Assembly (NCBI RefSeq): GCF_918698005.1
Contig: NZ_CAKKLJ010000003.1
Span: 248,001-312,000 of the forward strand
Direction of reading: 5' to 3'
Length of the DNA stretch: 64,000 bases
From: Microbacterium sp. Bi121
GTDB taxonomy: Bacteria > Actinomycetota > Actinomycetes > Actinomycetales > Microbacteriaceae
Part shown: positions 17,020 to 25,640 of the stretch, piece after piece
Numbering within the stretch: the first letter of the stretch is position 1
Layout: each line of letters opens with the position of its first letter
Notes under the pieces: model-generated
Told to the model about the DNA's origin: nothing
Database searches by the model: none
Seen by the model: the letters and a program-made list of their open reading frames with translations, nothing else
Program-made: the position numbers and the translations under genes

Positions 17020-17652
17020 CTACGCCGCGAGCCAGATCGCGTCGGCCGCACCATCCGGCAGAGCAACGGACGAGCCGTCGACCTCGATGCCCTCGACGGT
17101 CACGACGACCGTGTGCCCGACCCCGAGGCCGGACGCCTCGATCTCGCGCAGCAGCTGCGGGTCGACGTCGCTGACGCGCAGCACGCGCCCGGTGTGACCG
17201 ACATCGGCAGAGGCGAGCAGCACGAACGGCTCGCGGACGACCTCGCCCGCGGCATCCGGAATCGCATCTCCGTGCGGGTCGAAACGCGGGTGGCCGAGGC
17301 GCGCGTCGATGCCCTCGAGCAGCCGGTCGCTGATCGTGTGCTCGAGCACCTCGGCCTCGTCGTGCACCTCGTCCCATGCGTAGTCGAACTCCTGCACCAG
17401 CCAGGTCTCGATGAGCCGGTGCCGGCGCACTATCGCGAGGGCTCGAGCCTCACCGGCGTCCGTCAGGCGCACGGCGCCGTAGGGCACGTGCGAGACGAGC
17501 CCCGATGCGGCGAGCTTCTTGACCATCTCGGTGACGCTCGACGGGGCGATGCCGAGCTTCGCGGCGAGCTGCGATGGGGTGATCGCCGCGTCCTGCCATT
17601 CGGTGTGCGCGTACACCGTCTTCAGGTAGTCGTCAGCTGCGGGGGAGGCCAC
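17020..17652 (-). CDS. mntR: DtxR/MntR-family metal-dependent repressor
   Basis: This 210-residue metalloregulator has an N-terminal winged helix (residues 1-65, ITPSQLAAKLGIAPSSVTEMVKKL), then a metal-binding dimerisation domain (HRLIETWLVQEFDYAWDEVHDEAE, in part HRLIETWL and WDEVHDEAE) and a C-terminal FeoA/SH3-like domain from about residue 140. It lies 23 bases downstream of mntH on the same strand, so Mn2+ control is likelier than iron. The GTG start is 6 bases after its own TAAACT, so it can also be transcribed separately. Confidence 0.88.
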   Translation of the reverse strand: MASPAADDYLKTVYAHTEWQDAAITPSQLAAKLGIAPSSVTEMVKKLAASGLVSHVPYGAVRLTDAGEARALAIVRRHRLIETWLVQEFDYAWDEVHDEAEVLEHTISDRLLEGIDARLGHPRFDPHGDAIPDAAGEVVREPFVLLASADVGHTGRVLRVSDVDPQLLREIEASGLGVGHTVVVTVEGIEVDGSSVALPDGAADAIWLAA

Positions 17653-17658
17653 GCGTCC

Positions 17659-17664
17659 AGTTTA
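17659..17664 (-). promoter_or_regulatory. putative internal -10 element of mntR
   Basis: TAAACT on the minus strand, 6 bases before the GTG at 17652, in the mntH-mntR gap; leaderless arrangement. Confidence 0.5.
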
Positions 17665-17675
17665 GGCGGCGCCGC

Positions 17676-18953
17676 TCACGTCCCCGAGATCAGCAGCCAG
17701 AGGAGTGCTCCGTTCAGGGCGATGAGCAGCACGGAGGCGATGACGCCGGCGGCGGTCGTCCAGGCCCTGTTCGCCCATCTGCCGAGCGTGCGCTTCTGCG
17801 CCGTGAGCGCGACGAGCGGGATCAGGGCGAACGGGATGCCGAACGACAGCACGACCTGGCTCAGCACGAGTGCGAGCGTCGGATCGACGCCGACGCCGAG
17901 GATCACGAGGGCCGGGATCAGGGTGATCAGCCGGCGGGCGAGCAACGGGATGCGCACGTGCAGCAGCCCGTGCATGATCTCGGCGCCCGCGTAGGCGCCG
18001 ACCGAGGTCGATGCGAGGCCTGAGGCGAGGAGTCCGACGGCGAAGAACGTCGCGACTACGGGGCCGAGGCCGGCGGCGAGGGCCGCGTGGGCGCCCTCCA
18101 GCGAGTCGGTGCCCTCGACGCCGGCGAGATTGGCGGCCGCCAGGAGCAGGATGCCGAGGTTCACCGACCCGGCGATGATCATGGCGATCGAAACGTCCCA
18201 GCGCGTTGCGGTGAGGAGTCGGCGGATGCGTGAGGTCTCGGTGCGCGCGGCCTCGGCCGTGGCATCCGCCGGGAGGCGGCGGGAATTCGCGCCGAAACGG
18301 TCACGGCTCAGGGCCGAGTGCGCGTAGATCGCGTGCGGCATGATCGTGGCGCCGAGAATGGATGCCGCGAGCAGCACAGAGCCGGTCCCCTCGAAGCGGG
18401 GGACGATGCCCGCGACGACGCTGCCCGCGTCCGGCGGGGCGATGAACACTCCGGCGAGGAAGCCGACGGTGATGATCACCATGAGCCCGATGATCACGAA
18501 CTCGAACGGCCTGGCACCCCGCCGGGACTGCACGGCGAGCAGGATCATCGAGACCGCACCGGTGAGGAATCCGCCGAGCAGCAGCGGCACATCGAAGAGC
18601 AGGTTCAGGGCGACGGCGCCGCCGATCACCTCGGCGAGGTCGGTCGCCATCGCGACGAGCTCGGCCTGTAGCCAATAGGCACGACGGCCCCATTTGTTGC
18701 CCAGGCGCGTGCCCAGCACCTCGGGCAGGCTCTGCCCTGTGACGACGCCGAGCTTGGCCGAGAGGTACTGGATGAGCCAGGCCATCACGTTGCCGGCGAG
18801 CACGATCCACACCAGCAGGTATCCGTACTCGGCCCCGGCGGTCATGTTGCTCGCGACGTTGCCTGGATCGAGATACGCGACGCCCGCCACGAGAGCGGGC
18901 CCGAGGAGCCAGAGGCTCCGCGGAGGCGTGGCACGGGCGGCGGGCGCTTCCAT
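17676..18953 (-). CDS. mntH: Nramp family Mn2+/H+ transporter
   Basis: This 425-residue membrane protein has 11 predicted helices. The helix-1 metal motif AYLDPGNVASN and helix-6 motif MPHAIYAHS are both intact, so it is a true divalent-metal Nramp protein importing Mn2+ (or Fe2+). The ATG at 18953 is chosen over an ORF start at 19001 because the upstream frame runs through two repressor boxes. No Shine-Dalgarno is seen, and a TAAAAA element about 7 bases upstream suggests a leaderless mRNA. It is followed by mntR. Confidence 0.93.
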   Translation of the reverse strand: MEAPAARATPPRSLWLLGPALVAGVAYLDPGNVASNMTAGAEYGYLLVWIVLAGNVMAWLIQYLSAKLGVVTGQSLPEVLGTRLGNKWGRRAYWLQAELVAMATDLAEVIGGAVALNLLFDVPLLLGGFLTGAVSMILLAVQSRRGARPFEFVIIGLMVIITVGFLAGVFIAPPDAGSVVAGIVPRFEGTGSVLLAASILGATIMPHAIYAHSALSRDRFGANSRRLPADATAEAARTETSRIRRLLTATRWDVSIAMIIAGSVNLGILLLAAANLAGVEGTDSLEGAHAALAAGLGPVVATFFAVGLLASGLASTSVGAYAGAEIMHGLLHVRIPLLARRLITLIPALVILGVGVDPTLALVLSQVVLSFGIPFALIPLVALTAQKRTLGRWANRAWTTAAGVIASVLLIALNGALLWLLISGT

Positions 18954-18962
18954 CGTCAAATT

Positions 18963-19006
18963 TTTAGGCACACCGAAACCATAGACCATTTTTAGGCACA
19001 CCGAAA
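18963..19006. promoter_or_regulatory. two DtxR/MntR-like operator boxes
   Basis: The 16-base sequence TTTAGGCACACCGAAA occurs at 18963-18978 and again, identically, at 18991-19006, 28 bases apart. Each is an imperfect palindrome (TTtaGG-N4-CCgaAA), the shape of DtxR/MntR sites. The first box ends 10 bases from the mntH start; the second lies 28 bases from the divergent rRNA methyltransferase gene. The cognate repressor is very likely the MntR encoded next door. Confidence 0.75.
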
Positions 19007-19022
19007 TCTATGGCGAGCCGGA

Positions 19023-19028
19023 TAACCT
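19023..19028 (+). promoter_or_regulatory. putative -10 element of the SpoU methyltransferase gene
   Basis: TAACCT followed by 6 bases and the ATG at 19035; leaderless arrangement. Confidence 0.45.
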
Positions 19029-19034
19029 GGCTGG

Positions 19035-19664
19035 ATGGAAGAGCAGACGCCGGAGCGCACCACCCACGGCGTCGGCCCTTGGCCAGGGGGCGCAGGGCAG
19101 TGGCCCCAGGCGGAGCAGTACGATCCAGAGCTGCTCGAGCTCGGCGACACCCGCAATGTCATCGACCGCTACCGGTACTGGCGCATGGAGGCGATCGTGG
19201 CCGACCTCGACACCCGTCGTCATCCGTTCCATGTCGCGATCGAGAACTGGCAGCACGACATGAACATCGGCTCGATCGTGCGCAGCGCCAACGCCTTCCT
19301 CGCCGACACAGTGCACATCATCGGCCGACGCCGCTGGAACAAGCGCGGCGCCATGGTCACGGATCGCTACCAGCACGTCGTGCACCACGAGGACGTCGCA
19401 TCGTTCGCCGAATGGGCGGCTGGCGAGGGCATCCCGATCATCGCGGTCGACAATGTCGAAGGCGCCGTACCGGTCGACAAGGCCGATCTGCCGGAGCGCT
19501 GCGTGCTGCTGTTCGGGCAGGAGGGGCCAGGGCTCACCGAAGAGGCGATCGCCGCGGCTTCAGGACACATCGAGATCACCCAGTACGGGTCGACGCGTTC
19601 GATCAACGCGAGCGCCGCCGGAGCGGTGATCATGTACGAGTGGTGCCGGCGGTACGCGGGCTGA
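19035..19664 (+). CDS. SpoU/TrmH-family RNA 2'-O-methyltransferase
   Basis: This 209-residue SPOUT enzyme uses SAM to methylate a ribose in rRNA or tRNA. Motif 1 NIGSIVRSANAF, motif 2 LLFGQEGPGLTEEAI and motif 3 GSTRSINASAAGAVIMYEW are all visible in order, forming the trefoil-knot cofactor site. No N-terminal substrate-binding extension of the RlmB type is obvious, so the target RNA is undetermined. It is divergent from mntH and shares its regulatory region. Confidence 0.88.
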   Translation: MEEQTPERTTHGVGPWPGGAGQWPQAEQYDPELLELGDTRNVIDRYRYWRMEAIVADLDTRRHPFHVAIENWQHDMNIGSIVRSANAFLADTVHIIGRRRWNKRGAMVTDRYQHVVHHEDVASFAEWAAGEGIPIIAVDNVEGAVPVDKADLPERCVLLFGQEGPGLTEEAIAAASGHIEITQYGSTRSINASAAGAVIMYEWCRRYAG

Positions 19665-19720
19665 GGAGGATCACCCGCACGGGCGACTCGCCGTCACGGA
19701 CGCTGTGACACCATTGGGCC

Positions 19721-20926
19721 GTGCCTGCAGGTGAGACGAGAAGCGCCTCCATCGGCGGTTGGCGGAGCATCGGCCGCCCCGATGTGATGCTCGCGGCAGC
19801 GCTGACGATCGTGCTGCTGCCGTCGAGCCTGCTCGCGCTCGTGCAGGGGCCGAACCCTGCCGCGACTCCGCTCGTGGTGATCCTGGCCCTGCTGTTCGTC
19901 GTGCTCCATGCGTTGTCGTTCCTCGCGCTGCGGTTCCCTGTCGCGTCGTTCGGGGCCGCCAGCGCCGCAATGCTCGCGCTCGCCGCGATGCCCGGCTCTG
20001 ACGGCGTCCCAGCCGCGGTGTACCCGTCGTCGGCCGCCTTCCTGCTGTGTCTGGCCCAGGTCGTGATCCAGCGCAGCCGCCTGCTCGGACTCGGTGCGCT
20101 GGGCATCGGTGTGCTCGGCGCAGTGATCATCACGTTCATGCCGATGTCCGTGCTCGAGCCTCAGGTGCGGTGGGGCATGCTCGTCGGCCTGATCGCGCTC
20201 GTCTCGGTGGCGTGGGCGATCGGGATGCTTCAGCAGCTGCGCAGGCAGCAGGCCGACGACCGCGATCGCGCCCATGTCGAGGCGGCGATCGCGCAGGAGA
20301 GGATGCGCATCAACCGCGATCTGCACGACGTCGTCGCGCACTCGATGACGGTGATGATCGCGCAGGCGGAGGTCGCCCGTGCCTACGTGCGCGAAGACCC
20401 GGATGAGAGCGCCAGAGCGATGTCGGTCGTGGTCGACACCGGGCGTGAGGCGCTGCGGGGGATGCGGGGGATCGTGGCCGCGGGCTCGGATGCTCCGCAT
20501 GAGCCCTTCCCCGATCTCGATGTGATCCGCGCCGACGTCGATGCCGCTCGAAGCGCCGAGACCGAGACGACGTTCGTCGAGGACGGCAGGCGCGGGCAGC
20601 TGGATCCTCCGGCGCGGATCGCGCTGCATCACGCGGTGCGCGAGGCGCTCGCCAACGCCATCCGGCACACAGCCCCGCCTCGGCGCATCGACGTGCGGAT
20701 GCGCTGGACGGCGGAGGCGCTCGTGGTGACGGTCGTCGATGACGGCGGCTCCGGCGTGGCATCCGAGCGGAGCCCTGGAGCAGGAATGGGCCTGATCGGC
20801 ATGGCCGAGCGAGTGCGCAGCGCGGGCGGAATGCTCAGCGCCCAGGCCGCGGATCGCTCGGGCTGGACCGTTCGAGCGCAGCTCCCACGAATGGATGCCG
20901 AGATCGGAATGGATGCGATCCCATGA
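19721..20926 (+). CDS. sensor histidine kinase, HisKA_3 type
   Basis: This 401-residue kinase has four to six N-terminal membrane helices (about residues 20-175), then the phosphoacceptor motif NRDLHDVVAHSM near residue 205 and a C-terminal HATPase with N-box EALANAIRH and G-box DDGGSGV. There is no recognisable extracytoplasmic sensor. GTG start. Its stop overlaps the response regulator start by 4 bases (ATGA). Confidence 0.91.
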   Translation: MPAGETRSASIGGWRSIGRPDVMLAAALTIVLLPSSLLALVQGPNPAATPLVVILALLFVVLHALSFLALRFPVASFGAASAAMLALAAMPGSDGVPAAVYPSSAAFLLCLAQVVIQRSRLLGLGALGIGVLGAVIITFMPMSVLEPQVRWGMLVGLIALVSVAWAIGMLQQLRRQQADDRDRAHVEAAIAQERMRINRDLHDVVAHSMTVMIAQAEVARAYVREDPDESARAMSVVVDTGREALRGMRGIVAAGSDAPHEPFPDLDVIRADVDAARSAETETTFVEDGRRGQLDPPARIALHHAVREALANAIRHTAPPRRIDVRMRWTAEALVVTVVDDGGSGVASERSPGAGMGLIGMAERVRSAGGMLSAQAADRSGWTVRAQLPRMDAEIGMDAIP

Positions 20927-21579
20927 GCGTCCGCGTGCTGCTCGCCGACGACCAGGCGCTGTTCCGCGAGGCGGTGGCGGCGATGCTGAAGCGCGATGCG
21001 CGGCTCGATGTCGTCGGCTCGGTGACGTCGGGCGACGAGGCGATCGCCTTCGTGCGCGCGCACGCGGTCGACGTCGTGCTCATGGATATCCGGATGCCGG
21101 GAATCGACGGCATCGCGGCGACGCGGGAGGTTCTGCGGATGCGGCCGCAGGCGCGTGTGCTGGTGCTCACGACCTTCGACCTCGACGAGTACGTCTTCGG
21201 CGCCGTGCGCGAGGGTGCGAGCGGGTTCTTGACGAAGGATGCCAGCCCTGACGCGCTCGCCGATGCGATCATCGCGGTCGCGGCCGGCGAGCCGGTGATG
21301 TCGCCGCGGGCGACGCAGGCGCTGCTCGGCTTCGTCCGGGAGGGTGCGCCCGCGAGCGACCCGGCCGCGGCGCTCGAGGTGCTGAGCCCGCGCGAGCGGG
21401 ATGTCGCGAGGATGCTGGCGACCGGAGCATCCAACGACGACATCGCCCGACGGCTGTTCCTGTCGGGGAACACCGTCAAGACGCACGTCAAGGCGGTTCT
21501 CGCCAAGCTCGGCCTGCCCGATCGCATCCACGTCGTTATCTGGGCGTACGAGCGTGGTGTGCTGCGGCCCCAGGGCTGA
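20923..21579 (+). CDS. NarL/LuxR-family response regulator
   Basis: This 218-residue partner of the preceding kinase has a receiver domain (LLADDQAL, phosphoacceptor Asp in VVLMDIRMPG, LTTFD, LTKDA) and a LuxR helix-turn-helix (about residues 148-212; LSPRERDVARMLATG, SGNTVKTHVKAVLAKL). It precedes a multi-span membrane protein gene that may be its target, judged by position only. Confidence 0.93.
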   Translation: MSVRVLLADDQALFREAVAAMLKRDARLDVVGSVTSGDEAIAFVRAHAVDVVLMDIRMPGIDGIAATREVLRMRPQARVLVLTTFDLDEYVFGAVREGASGFLTKDASPDALADAIIAVAAGEPVMSPRATQALLGFVREGAPASDPAAALEVLSPRERDVARMLATGASNDDIARRLFLSGNTVKTHVKAVLAKLGLPDRIHVVIWAYERGVLRPQG

Positions 21580-21671
21580 CTCGGCGGCACTCGGGTCTCA
21601 CCCGCGCGGGTGACGCAGACCGCCTTCCCGGGCGATGCGGACGACCCGCCCGTGTACATACCGTGAATGGC

Positions 21672-22820
21672 ATGAACACACGAACCAGACAGTTCCTTGC
21701 GGTCGGGATCGTCGTATCCGCCGCCCTGATCGCGGTTGCCGCTGCGGTCACGCTCATCGCCCCACATGCGTCATCCGCACTCGACACCCTCGGGCCCAGC
21801 CTCGTCGATCGGATGCTGCCAGCACCGGTATCCGCGGCGATCGGCGTCGCGACCGGCCTGGCCGGCATCGCACTCGGAGCGCGCGGGATCGTCGGACCAA
21901 CGGGTGCGACGCCGCCTGTGCTGCGCATCGCGGCGGTCGTCCTGGCGGTCATCGCCTTCCTGCTGACGCCGGGCAGCATGATTCCCGTCGCAGGCTACAC
22001 GTTCGCGATGGTCGTGATCGTCGGCGCCGTCGTGCTCGCCGCGCTGCTCGTTCGGCGTCATCTGTGGTGGGGGCTGGCGGTGATCGCTGTACTCGCCGGC
22101 ATCGTGACCTGGGCGGTCGTGCGAATGCAGGGCGCTCTTCTCGCCCAGGAGCTCACAGCCTCGCTCATCGAGAAGATTCCGGTGCTGCTGCTCGCAGCGG
22201 CGCATCTCGTGCTGCTCGTGGCGCTCACGGCCTGGGCGGCCACCGGCTCAGAAGGCTCACACGGGCGCTTCGCCTCATGGGTGCTGCGGAATCGCATCGC
22301 GATCACGATCGCCGCCGCCTGCTGCGCGCTGCCCTACACGATCGCTCGCGCAAGCTGGCTGACGCCGTGGCCGCTGCTCGCACCGAACGGTGTCGACCTC
22401 GCCGACATGCCGATGGTGCTGCTCACCGGGCTCGGCCTCGGTGCGGCGATGCTCGCCGGCGGCGTGCTGACGCTCGGTCTGATCCTGCCGTGGGGCCGAC
22501 GTTTCCCCGGCTGGATGGGCGGCCTCGGCGGGCGTGCTGTGCCGGTCGCGCTGGCTGCGGTGCCGGCGTTCGTCGTCGCGGCGCTGTTCCTCGCCGGCGG
22601 AGTGGACTGGATCGTGTCCGTTCTCGACGGCAGCCTCGGCGACGGGAGCTTCGAGCTCGCGCTCGAGCTCGTGCTCGTCTTCCCGTTCTGGCTCTGGGGT
22701 CCGCTGCTCGCTCTGGCAGCTTGGGGCTACGTGCTGCACCGGCGGGATGCGTCAGACCAGGGTCAGTTGACCCTTCCTGACACGGAGAAGTCTTCTCCTG
22801 TTGCGACCCGCAGGTCGTGA
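21672..22820 (+). CDS. multi-span membrane protein of unknown function
   Basis: This 382-residue protein is not recognised as a named family. It has about nine to ten hydrophobic segments spread over the whole length and a short polar C-terminus. The ATG at 21672 is preferred to GTG 21663 because TACCGT ends 7 bases before it. It directly follows a two-component pair, a position common for transport or permease genes under that pair's control. Its last 58 bases overlap the convergent DUF2993-like gene. Confidence 0.7.
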   Translation: MNTRTRQFLAVGIVVSAALIAVAAAVTLIAPHASSALDTLGPSLVDRMLPAPVSAAIGVATGLAGIALGARGIVGPTGATPPVLRIAAVVLAVIAFLLTPGSMIPVAGYTFAMVVIVGAVVLAALLVRRHLWWGLAVIAVLAGIVTWAVVRMQGALLAQELTASLIEKIPVLLLAAAHLVLLVALTAWAATGSEGSHGRFASWVLRNRIAITIAAACCALPYTIARASWLTPWPLLAPNGVDLADMPMVLLTGLGLGAAMLAGGVLTLGLILPWGRRFPGWMGGLGGRAVPVALAAVPAFVVAALFLAGGVDWIVSVLDGSLGDGSFELALELVLVFPFWLWGPLLALAAWGYVLHRRDASDQGQLTLPDTEKSSPVATRRS

Positions 22821-23656
22821 ATGCGGGAGGACGTCGCGCCCTGGTCGTCGCCCAGTGCCGCGTTCAGGTCATACGGTTGGCCGACGATCTCGCGGACATG
22901 CTTGCGCGTGAAGCGCAGCGCGAGGGCGACGAGCGGGTTGCGACTGCCGAGTGTCAGCTCGTTCACGGTGATGACGGCATCCCTGGTCACACGAATCTTC
23001 GCATCGGCGTGCGCCGAGGCGAGGAGCAGCTTCCAGCGCCCTCCGGCGTACGCCGTGACGTGGATGCCGTCGCTGCCGTCGCCCGTCACATCGAGCTTCA
23101 CGCGGCCGAGACGGATGCCGACCTCGGCCAACGCCGGACGCAGGACGGATGTGAGCAGTGGAACGAGATCCTGCGTCCTCACCGAAGCTGAGAACGTTCC
23201 GCGCGCCGAGCTCAGGTCGTCCGGTGCGGACAGCCCATTGATGCTCTCGGGGTGTCTCGGATCGGTGGGTTCGGCGAACGTCTGCCAGAGGATCGGGATG
23301 TCGAACGCCTGCACGTCGATGTTCACGTCGGTCCGCTCGATGCGGATCGGCGTTGCTCGTATCCGCATTTCCTGTATCGTTCCGGGCTCCTCGCCGACCG
23401 GTTGCGGGTCGTGGTGTCCGGCCGCCGCTTCGTTGCGCGCGGCGAGGTCGGGCGACGCGCGCCAGTCGAACTGCAGACGGACGCGCGTGGCATCGACGGT
23501 GAGGTGCTGCAGGTCGTTGCCCGAGAGATCGGCTGCGATCTTGACGTCGTCGAGACCGCTGATCCGAGCCTCGCGGGAGTCGGCGACCTCGGCGTGCAGC
23601 GTCGCGCGCAGCCAGCGCACGACGGTCGCCGAGTCGCCGGGCCAGGTGGTGTTCAT
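22763..23656 (-). CDS. DUF2993 (LmeA-like) family protein
   Basis: This protein of about 297 residues shows the alternating amphipathic strands of a DUF2993/lipid-binding beta-rich fold, such as DVKIAADLSGNDLQHLTVDA, MRIRATPIRIERTDVNID and IRLGRVKLDVTGDG. Unlike mycobacterial LmeA it has no obvious signal peptide. The start at 23656 (MNTTWPG) is preferred over 23677. Function is unknown; lipid or cell-envelope association is an inference from the family. Its 3' end is antisense to the end of the preceding membrane protein gene. Confidence 0.65.
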   Translation of the reverse strand: MNTTWPGDSATVVRWLRATLHAEVADSREARISGLDDVKIAADLSGNDLQHLTVDATRVRLQFDWRASPDLAARNEAAAGHHDPQPVGEEPGTIQEMRIRATPIRIERTDVNIDVQAFDIPILWQTFAEPTDPRHPESINGLSAPDDLSSARGTFSASVRTQDLVPLLTSVLRPALAEVGIRLGRVKLDVTGDGSDGIHVTAYAGGRWKLLLASAHADAKIRVTRDAVITVNELTLGSRNPLVALALRFTRKHVREIVGQPYDLNAALGDDQGATSSRIHDLRVATGEDFSVSGRVN

Positions 23657-23684
23657 GGAGCCATCCTCCGCCATCACGACACTG

Positions 23685-25010
23685 CTACGCGTCTTGGCGG
23701 AGCCAACCGCCGGTTCGCACGCGCCAGCCGAGGGTGGCGAAGCGGGCCAGCATGTACACGCCGAAGAACGCGACCGCGAGCCAGGTGACGCCAGCCGTTC
23801 CGTCGACGCCGACCAGCGAGATGATGACGAGCGCGGGCAGGAACGGCACGAGGTTGAGTCCGCCGGCGATCGCGAGGTAGCGGACGTCCCCCGATCCCAT
23901 CAGCACTCCATCGAGCACGAACACGATGCCGGCGACCGGCTGGGCGACGGCGAGGACGATGAGCGCCGGCTGAATGAGGGCGGCCAGGTCCGGGTCGCCG
24001 GTGAACGCGAGTCCGATCACTCCGGAGAGAGCGCCGATGACCACGCCGACGATCACGCCGAACCAGGCACCCCACGCGACGGTGCGCGCCAGCACATGCC
24101 TGACGCCGGGGATGTCGCCGGCGCCGAGTCCCTTGCCGATGAGCGCCTGCGCGGCGATGGCGAGGGCATCCAGGGCGAAGGCCGCGGCCGAGAAGATCGT
24201 GAACACGACCTGCCAACCCGCGAGCTCGTCGGTGCCGATGCCGGTCGCGACGCCGACCGTGATCAGCAATGCCGCACGCAGGCTGACGGTGCGGAGGAAG
24301 AGCCAGCCGCCCGATCGTGCCGATCCGCGCACGCCGTCGCGCTGTGGGCGGACGGACGCCGAGTGCTTGCGGGCGAGGCGGCCGACGATGATGACGTATG
24401 CCGTGACCATGGCCCACTGTGCGGTGACCGTCCCGACGGCGGAGCCGGCGATGCCCCACCCGAAACCGTAGATGAACAGGAAGTTCAGCAGGGCGTTCGC
24501 CCCGAACCCGAGCCCGGCGATCCACAGCGGGGTCACCGTGTCCTGCATCCCGCGCAGCAGTCCGGTGGCGGCGAAGACGATCAGCATGGCGGGCAGGCCC
24601 CACATGCTGATCATCAGATACGTGTCGGCCTGGGCGGCCACGTCGGCTGGAGCACCGAACAGCGAGACCAGCCAGTCGGACGAGAGGGCTCCGGTGACGG
24701 CGAGCACGGCGCCGAGCCCGAGCGCGAGCCACATGCCGTCGATGCCGACGGAGACGGCATCCTTGTGATCGCCGGCACCGAACCGGCGGGCGACGGCCGG
24801 GGTCGTCGAGTACGCGAGGAAGATCATCAGCCCGACGATCGTCTGCAGCACGGCGCTCGCGATGCCGAGTCCGGCGAGGGGGACGGTGCCCAGGTGACCG
24901 ACGAGCGCGGCGTCCACCATCAGGAACGCGGGCTCGGCGACCAGCGCGCCGAGGGCAGGGACCGCCAGCCGCAGGATCTCCCGGTTCAGGGACGTGGGGC
25001 GTGCGGTCAT
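23685..25010 (-). CDS. MATE family efflux transporter (DinF-like)
   Basis: This 441-residue membrane protein has 12 predicted helices in two homologous halves, as in DinF/NorM multidrug and toxin exporters (N-terminal LRLAVPALGALVAEPAFLMVD, in part LAVPALGALVAEP). They use H+ or Na+ antiport. Substrate unknown. The ATG at 25010 lies 6 bases after TAGGCT, so the mRNA is probably leaderless. Confidence 0.9.
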   Translation of the reverse strand: MTARPTSLNREILRLAVPALGALVAEPAFLMVDAALVGHLGTVPLAGLGIASAVLQTIVGLMIFLAYSTTPAVARRFGAGDHKDAVSVGIDGMWLALGLGAVLAVTGALSSDWLVSLFGAPADVAAQADTYLMISMWGLPAMLIVFAATGLLRGMQDTVTPLWIAGLGFGANALLNFLFIYGFGWGIAGSAVGTVTAQWAMVTAYVIIVGRLARKHSASVRPQRDGVRGSARSGGWLFLRTVSLRAALLITVGVATGIGTDELAGWQVVFTIFSAAAFALDALAIAAQALIGKGLGAGDIPGVRHVLARTVAWGAWFGVIVGVVIGALSGVIGLAFTGDPDLAALIQPALIVLAVAQPVAGIVFVLDGVLMGSGDVRYLAIAGGLNLVPFLPALVIISLVGVDGTAGVTWLAVAFFGVYMLARFATLGWRVRTGGWLRQDA

Positions 25011-25016
25011 CCTCTG

Positions 25017-25022
25017 AGCCTA
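25017..25022 (-). promoter_or_regulatory. putative -10 element of the MATE gene
   Basis: TAGGCT on the minus strand, 6 bases before the ATG at 25010; leaderless arrangement. Confidence 0.5.
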
Positions 25023-25088
25023 TGGCGTGCCGGCGACGCTCGTTCGAGGGGCGCGTAGGCTGGTAGAACCGGCATCCGGAGGTGGACG

Positions 25089-25640
25089 ATGACTGATCCT
25101 CGAGACGCCGCGGCCCGCTATCGGGCGCGGCAGAACGGCGAACCGGATGCTGAGTCCGAAGCGCCGCCGATGCAGCTGAACGCCGAGAACAGGCACCAGT
25201 TCGTCGAGACGGTGATCCAGCTCGCGATCCGCCGCGGCGAGTTCGACGATCTGCCCGGCGCTGGCAAGCCGCTGGAGAACCTCGGTTCGCACCACGATCC
25301 TGACTGGTGGATCCGCCGCAAGATCGAGACGGAGAACCTCACAGGCCTCGGACCGCCCGCGATTCTGCTGCGGAACGAGGACCGCGAACTGGATGACACG
25401 CTCGACAAAATCGGTCGCGAGAGCGATGTGCGCGAGGCGCTCGAGGACTTCAACAGGCGCGTGATCGATGCCCGCCGGCAGCTCATGGGCGGCCCGCCCG
25501 TCATCACCAAGACCAGAGATGTGGATGCTGAGGTCGAGGCGTGGCGGCGACGTCGCGCAGAGCGCGCGATCACGCCGCAGGAAGCCCCGCCGGCACCGGA
25601 GTCACCGGGGCGACGTGGCCTGTTCCGTCGCCGCGCGTGA
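25089..25640 (+). CDS. DUF1992 (DnaJ-homologue subfamily C member 28-like) protein
   Basis: This 183-residue protein has the DUF1992 core at about residues 33-105: VIQLAIRRGEFDDLPGAGKP, then HHDPDWWIRRKI and LRNEDRELDD. No J domain is present despite the family name, and the function of bacterial members is not established. A GGAGGTGG ribosome site stands 5-12 bases before the ATG. The C-terminal tail is proline- and arginine-rich. Confidence 0.85.
   Translation: MTDPRDAAARYRARQNGEPDAESEAPPMQLNAENRHQFVETVIQLAIRRGEFDDLPGAGKPLENLGSHHDPDWWIRRKIETENLTGLGPPAILLRNEDRELDDTLDKIGRESDVREALEDFNRRVIDARRQLMGGPPVITKTRDVDAEVEAWRRRRAERAITPQEAPPAPESPGRRGLFRRRA

Noticed and set aside
17676..19001. The longer Nramp start at 19001
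   Set aside because: It would place two repressor boxes inside the coding sequence. The extra 16 residues are not typical of the family.
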